A stretch of DNA of 23,529 bases from F23-B02 sp045601285. Lineage in GTDB: Bacteria > Bacillota > Clostridia > Oscillospirales > Oscillospiraceae. The notes beneath the pieces are model-generated. The model worked only from the letters and a program-made list of their open reading frames with translations, ran no database searches and was not told the origin of the DNA. The stretch spans positions 1-23,529 of the forward strand of contig JAZRZJ010000050.1 in assembly GCA_045601285.1 (NCBI GenBank), given 5' to 3'. Of this stretch, positions 21,218-23,529 are shown in pieces. The stretch's first letter is position 1, and every line of letters starts with the position of its first letter. The position numbers and the translations under genes are program-made.

Positions 21218-22297
21218 ATGCAGCTTGAATATTTTGCACCCGGACGTACCGAGCTTGCGGGCAACCACACCGACCATCAGAAAGGCCGCGTGCTTGCTTC
21301 CGCGGTTGACAAGGGTATTCACGCAAGGGTCGAGCCCAACTACGAAAACAGAATACGCATTAAATCCGCAGGCTTCCCCGATGTTGACGTAAGCCTCTGG
21401 AATCTTGACGTTTTTCCTGAGGATTTCGGCAAGTCCAAAGCTCTTGTGCGCGGCGTTGCCTCGGCAATGTACGACCTGGGAATGCGTCTGGGCGGCTTCG
21501 ATGCCGAAATCACCAGCGACCTCGTGTCAGGCTCGGGGCTCAGCACCTCGGCTGCCTACGCCGTGCTCATAGGCAAAATATTCAACGGCCTTTACAACAA
21601 CAGCGAGCTTGAGCCCGTTGCCATCGCAAAGGTGGCACAGCAGGCAGAAAATCTGCACTTCGGCAAGCCCTGCGGACTTATGGACCAGCTTGCCTGCTCT
21701 CTCGGAAAGGCGGTTTACATCGACTTTCTCACCCAGGAAATCGTTCCCGTAAACGCGGACTTCTCCCGCATGGGACTAACGCTCTGCCTCACGGATACGG
21801 GCGGCAGTCACGCGGGACTTGACACCTCCTATGCGCGCATTCCCGCTGATATGCGCCTTATCGCAAGCTTCTTCGGCAAGGAAATTCTCGGTGAGGTTGA
21901 TCCCACTGACTTCCGCAGAAAGCATTGGGACACCGCCGACCGTCCCGTGCGCAGAGCAACTCATTTCTTCGATGAAAATGACCGCGTGCCTCTCATGCGC
22001 GACGCTCTCATAGCAGGCGACGGCGAGGCCTATATGCGCCTTATGAACGATTCGGGACGCTCCTCCGAAAAATATCTCAACAACATTGTCACAAGCGCCA
22101 CCGATGACCGCAAGCTTGAAAGCGGTCTTGAGCTGAGCGCAAGGCTTCTTGAGGGAAAAGGCGCATGGCGCGTCCACGGCGGCGGCTTCGCCGGCTGTGT
22201 TCAGGCGCTCATGCCCCGGGAATATTTCCCCGAATACAAAAAAGAAATGGAAAAGGTCTTCGGTTCGGACAAGTGCACCGAGCTGAAATTAGGGTAA
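21218..22297 (+). CDS. galK: Galactokinase-family GHMP kinase
   Basis: This 359-aa cytoplasmic kinase has all three GHMP motifs: GRTELAGNHTDHQKG (9-23), the galactokinase signature that contacts sugar; GSGLSTSAAY (105-114), the phosphate loop; and VHGGGFAGC (319-327). Asp156 in CGLMDQLACSLG is the likely catalytic base. Galactokinase phosphorylates galactose at C1 for the Leloir pathway. The motif 1 variant (TELAGNHTDHQ rather than NLIGEHTDY) is of a type I recall from clostridial galactokinases, but a related hexose cannot be excluded. GGGAG precedes the ATG. An upstream in-frame start at 21038 lies inside the transketolase gene and is rejected. MscS follows after 4 nt. Confidence 0.88.
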   Translation: MQLEYFAPGRTELAGNHTDHQKGRVLASAVDKGIHARVEPNYENRIRIKSAGFPDVDVSLWNLDVFPEDFGKSKALVRGVASAMYDLGMRLGGFDAEITSDLVSGSGLSTSAAYAVLIGKIFNGLYNNSELEPVAIAKVAQQAENLHFGKPCGLMDQLACSLGKAVYIDFLTQEIVPVNADFSRMGLTLCLTDTGGSHAGLDTSYARIPADMRLIASFFGKEILGEVDPTDFRRKHWDTADRPVRRATHFFDENDRVPLMRDALIAGDGEAYMRLMNDSGRSSEKYLNNIVTSATDDRKLESGLELSARLLEGKGAWRVHGGGFAGCVQALMPREYFPEYKKEMEKVFGSDKCTELKLG

Positions 22298-22301
22298 AAC
22301 T

Positions 22302-23111
22302 ATGGATTTTTTTGAAAACCTCTCCAAAATTCAGATTGGCTCTCTTTCTCTGGGCTCACTGCTCAACGCCATCGTAATCTTCATTATATGCTTTATTATC
22401 ATAAAGCTTCTTAAAAAGGCAATTTACCGCGCCCTTGACAAGAGTCATCTTGACGGCAGTCTTAAGGGCTTCCTCGGCTCCGTTCTTTCCGCTGCGCTGT
22501 GGGCAATCGCAATTATTATAATTGCCGATTCCCTCGGTATTCCCGTAACAAGTCTTGTTGCCATTCTCAGCGTGGCAGGTCTTGCTCTTTCCCTCGCAAT
22601 TCAGGGCCTGCTGACCAACCTTTTCTCCGGCGTCACCATTCTCGTAACCCGCCCCTTCAATGTCGGTGATTTTGTCGACATCGGCGGCAACACGGGCGTT
22701 GTGCGCAAAATCGGTCTTTTCTACACCGTGCTCTGCACCGTTGACAACAAGCTTATCCATGTCCCCAACGGTGATATTACCTCCGCAAAGGTAGTCAATT
22801 ACAGCTCTGAGCCTCTGCGCCGCGTTGACCTTGCAATCACCGCCTCCTATGACTGCGCCACCGAAGCTGTCCGCAAGGCACTTCTTGATGCCGCGGCAAA
22901 AACCGAAAAGGCCCTCTCCGATCCCGCCCCCTTTGCCGCCATCAACGTCTATAACGCCAGCAATATCGAATATACCTTCCGCGTATGGTGCAGGAGTGCA
23001 GATTACTGGGACGTTTATTTCGGTCTTAACGAAAATGTCCGTGCAAGCTTCGCCGAGCACGGAATAATCATGACCTACGAGCACATTAATGTTCACGTGG
23101 TTGAAGAATAA
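22302..23111 (+). CDS. MscS-family small-conductance mechanosensitive channel
   Basis: The 269-aa protein has three membrane helices in the first ~120 residues. The pore-lining TM3 is GLALSLAIQGLLTNLFSGV, followed by the family signature RPFNVGDFVDIGGNTGVVRKIG and the beta domain (HVPNGDITSAKVVNYS). Length is close to Escherichia coli MscS (286). It opens under membrane tension to release solutes on hypo-osmotic shock. It starts 4 nt after galK with AGGG near the galK stop, and is the last gene of the unit before a terminator. The link with sugar genes may be only positional. Confidence 0.95.
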   Translation: MDFFENLSKIQIGSLSLGSLLNAIVIFIICFIIIKLLKKAIYRALDKSHLDGSLKGFLGSVLSAALWAIAIIIIADSLGIPVTSLVAILSVAGLALSLAIQGLLTNLFSGVTILVTRPFNVGDFVDIGGNTGVVRKIGLFYTVLCTVDNKLIHVPNGDITSAKVVNYSSEPLRRVDLAITASYDCATEAVRKALLDAAAKTEKALSDPAPFAAINVYNASNIEYTFRVWCRSADYWDVYFGLNENVRASFAEHGIIMTYEHINVHVVEE

Positions 23112-23136
23112 ACACAACGCACATTTTTGCCGATGT

Positions 23137-23182
23137 TGTGCAAAAAGCACCAGGTGCCTTATGGCATCTGCGGGTTTTTTTG
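23137..23182 (+). terminator. Terminator after mscS
   Basis: The core AGGTGCC / GGCATCT stem (with G-U pairs) around TTAT is flanked by AAAAAGCACC and GCGGG, then a run of seven T's. Confidence 0.75.
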
Positions 23183-23210
23183 TTATTTATTAATAAAATC
23201 CCACGCACAA

Positions 23211-23242
23211 AAAATAGACGAATAATCGTCTATTTTATTTTT
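23211..23242. terminator. Terminator for the minus-strand edge gene
   Basis: AAAATAGACGA (23211-23221) pairs perfectly with TCGTCTATTTT (23226-23236) around ATAA, with T-runs on both strands. It overlaps the stop codon of the gene at 23235. Confidence 0.8.
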
Positions 23243-23529
23243 TTGCTGGTTGTCCGTTACCTTTTGGAGCGGTTTGTGATGCAGGCATTTGTGTAGGTGT
23301 TTGTTTAGACATATCGGTAGATGGCAAATTTTTTGCTGAAGGAACACTAGTCTTTGTTGACTTTTCGCCTATTGCTCGTCCTACTTCTACGTTACTTCTT
23401 TTGTTTTTCTTTACATGTAATCCTAAATCTTGTCTACATAAATCTTTAAAATCCGCAATATCTTTTTCTGTAATTGCCCCGTCTAATTCTTCCAATGTTA
23501 GTTTATAAAATTCCTCATAAACTTTAGGC
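23235..23529 (-). CDS. C-terminal part of an unrecognised AT-rich gene (5' end outside window)
   Basis: The minus-strand frame is open from the window edge to TAA at 23235 and contains no ATG in the visible part. The visible product (about 97 aa) has an acidic helical first half (EEFYKLTLEELDGAITEKDI) and a Ser/Thr/Pro/Gln/Lys-rich disordered tail from about residue 55 (STKTSVPSAKNLPSTD onward). Codons are A/T-ending (AAA, TTA, AGA), unlike every other gene here. This fits a mobile-element, phage or otherwise transferred gene, but I recognise no family. A TTG at 23495 is not a convincing start because the frame continues upstream. Confidence 0.6.
   Translation of the reverse strand, partial: PKVYEEFYKLTLEELDGAITEKDIADFKDLCRQDLGLHVKKNKRSNVEVGRAIGEKSTKTSVPSAKNLPSTDMSKQTPTQMPASQTAPKGNGQPAKK

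Overview
The window looks like a chromosomal segment from a spore-forming, Gram-positive anaerobe of class Clostridia, perhaps a gut Oscillospiraceae-type organism. The evidence is a DnaE-type polymerase III alpha subunit, a SpoIVB-like (S55) protease, a split two-subunit transketolase, a DegV/FakB protein, strong AGGAGG-type ribosome binding sites, several consensus sigma-A promoters, and roughly mid-50s GC with strongly C-ending codons. The genus-level guess is inference only. The last ~340 bases are clearly AT-rich and may belong to a horizontally acquired segment.

Layout: (1) 1-2696, plus strand: the 3' part of dnaE, a small palindromic repeat, and a LOG-family nucleotide hydrolase. (2) 2748-9958, minus strand: a tightly packed six-gene operon. 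In transcription order it encodes a membrane-anchored Ig-like/transglutaminase-fold protein, an AMP-forming amino-acid-ligase-like enzyme, a carrier protein, an MBOAT acyltransferase, an SGNH-like extracellular protein and a lipoprotein. It has the logic of dlt (D-alanylation) systems but differs in order, partners and several key residues. (3) 9959-10266: the operon promoter, a 167-nt long-palindrome element and a terminator. (4) 10267-14387: spoIVB-like protease (minus), a PG-binding/LysM/M14 cell-wall peptidase, a membrane-anchored XRE regulator and a DegV/FakB protein (plus). (5) 14391-15676: the rplM-rpsI operon (minus), with a second, synonymously diverged copy of the rpsI 3' end plus terminator lying downstream. 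(6) 15677-16664: a TtcA-family ATPase and an unlisted 55-aa two-helix membrane protein whose start is framed by an RNA hairpin. (7) 16691-19251: a LysR regulator divergent from a PutP-type Na+/proline symporter. (8) 19410-23111: transketolase N and C subunits, a galactokinase-family kinase and an MscS channel. (9) 23235-23529: the C-terminal end of an unrecognised AT-rich gene on the minus strand.

The two most interesting items are the dlt-like surface-modification operon with its atypical active-site residues, and the rpsI 3'-end duplication. All codon differences in the latter are synonymous, which resembles the scar left when an integrating element or recombination event replaces a gene's 3' end.
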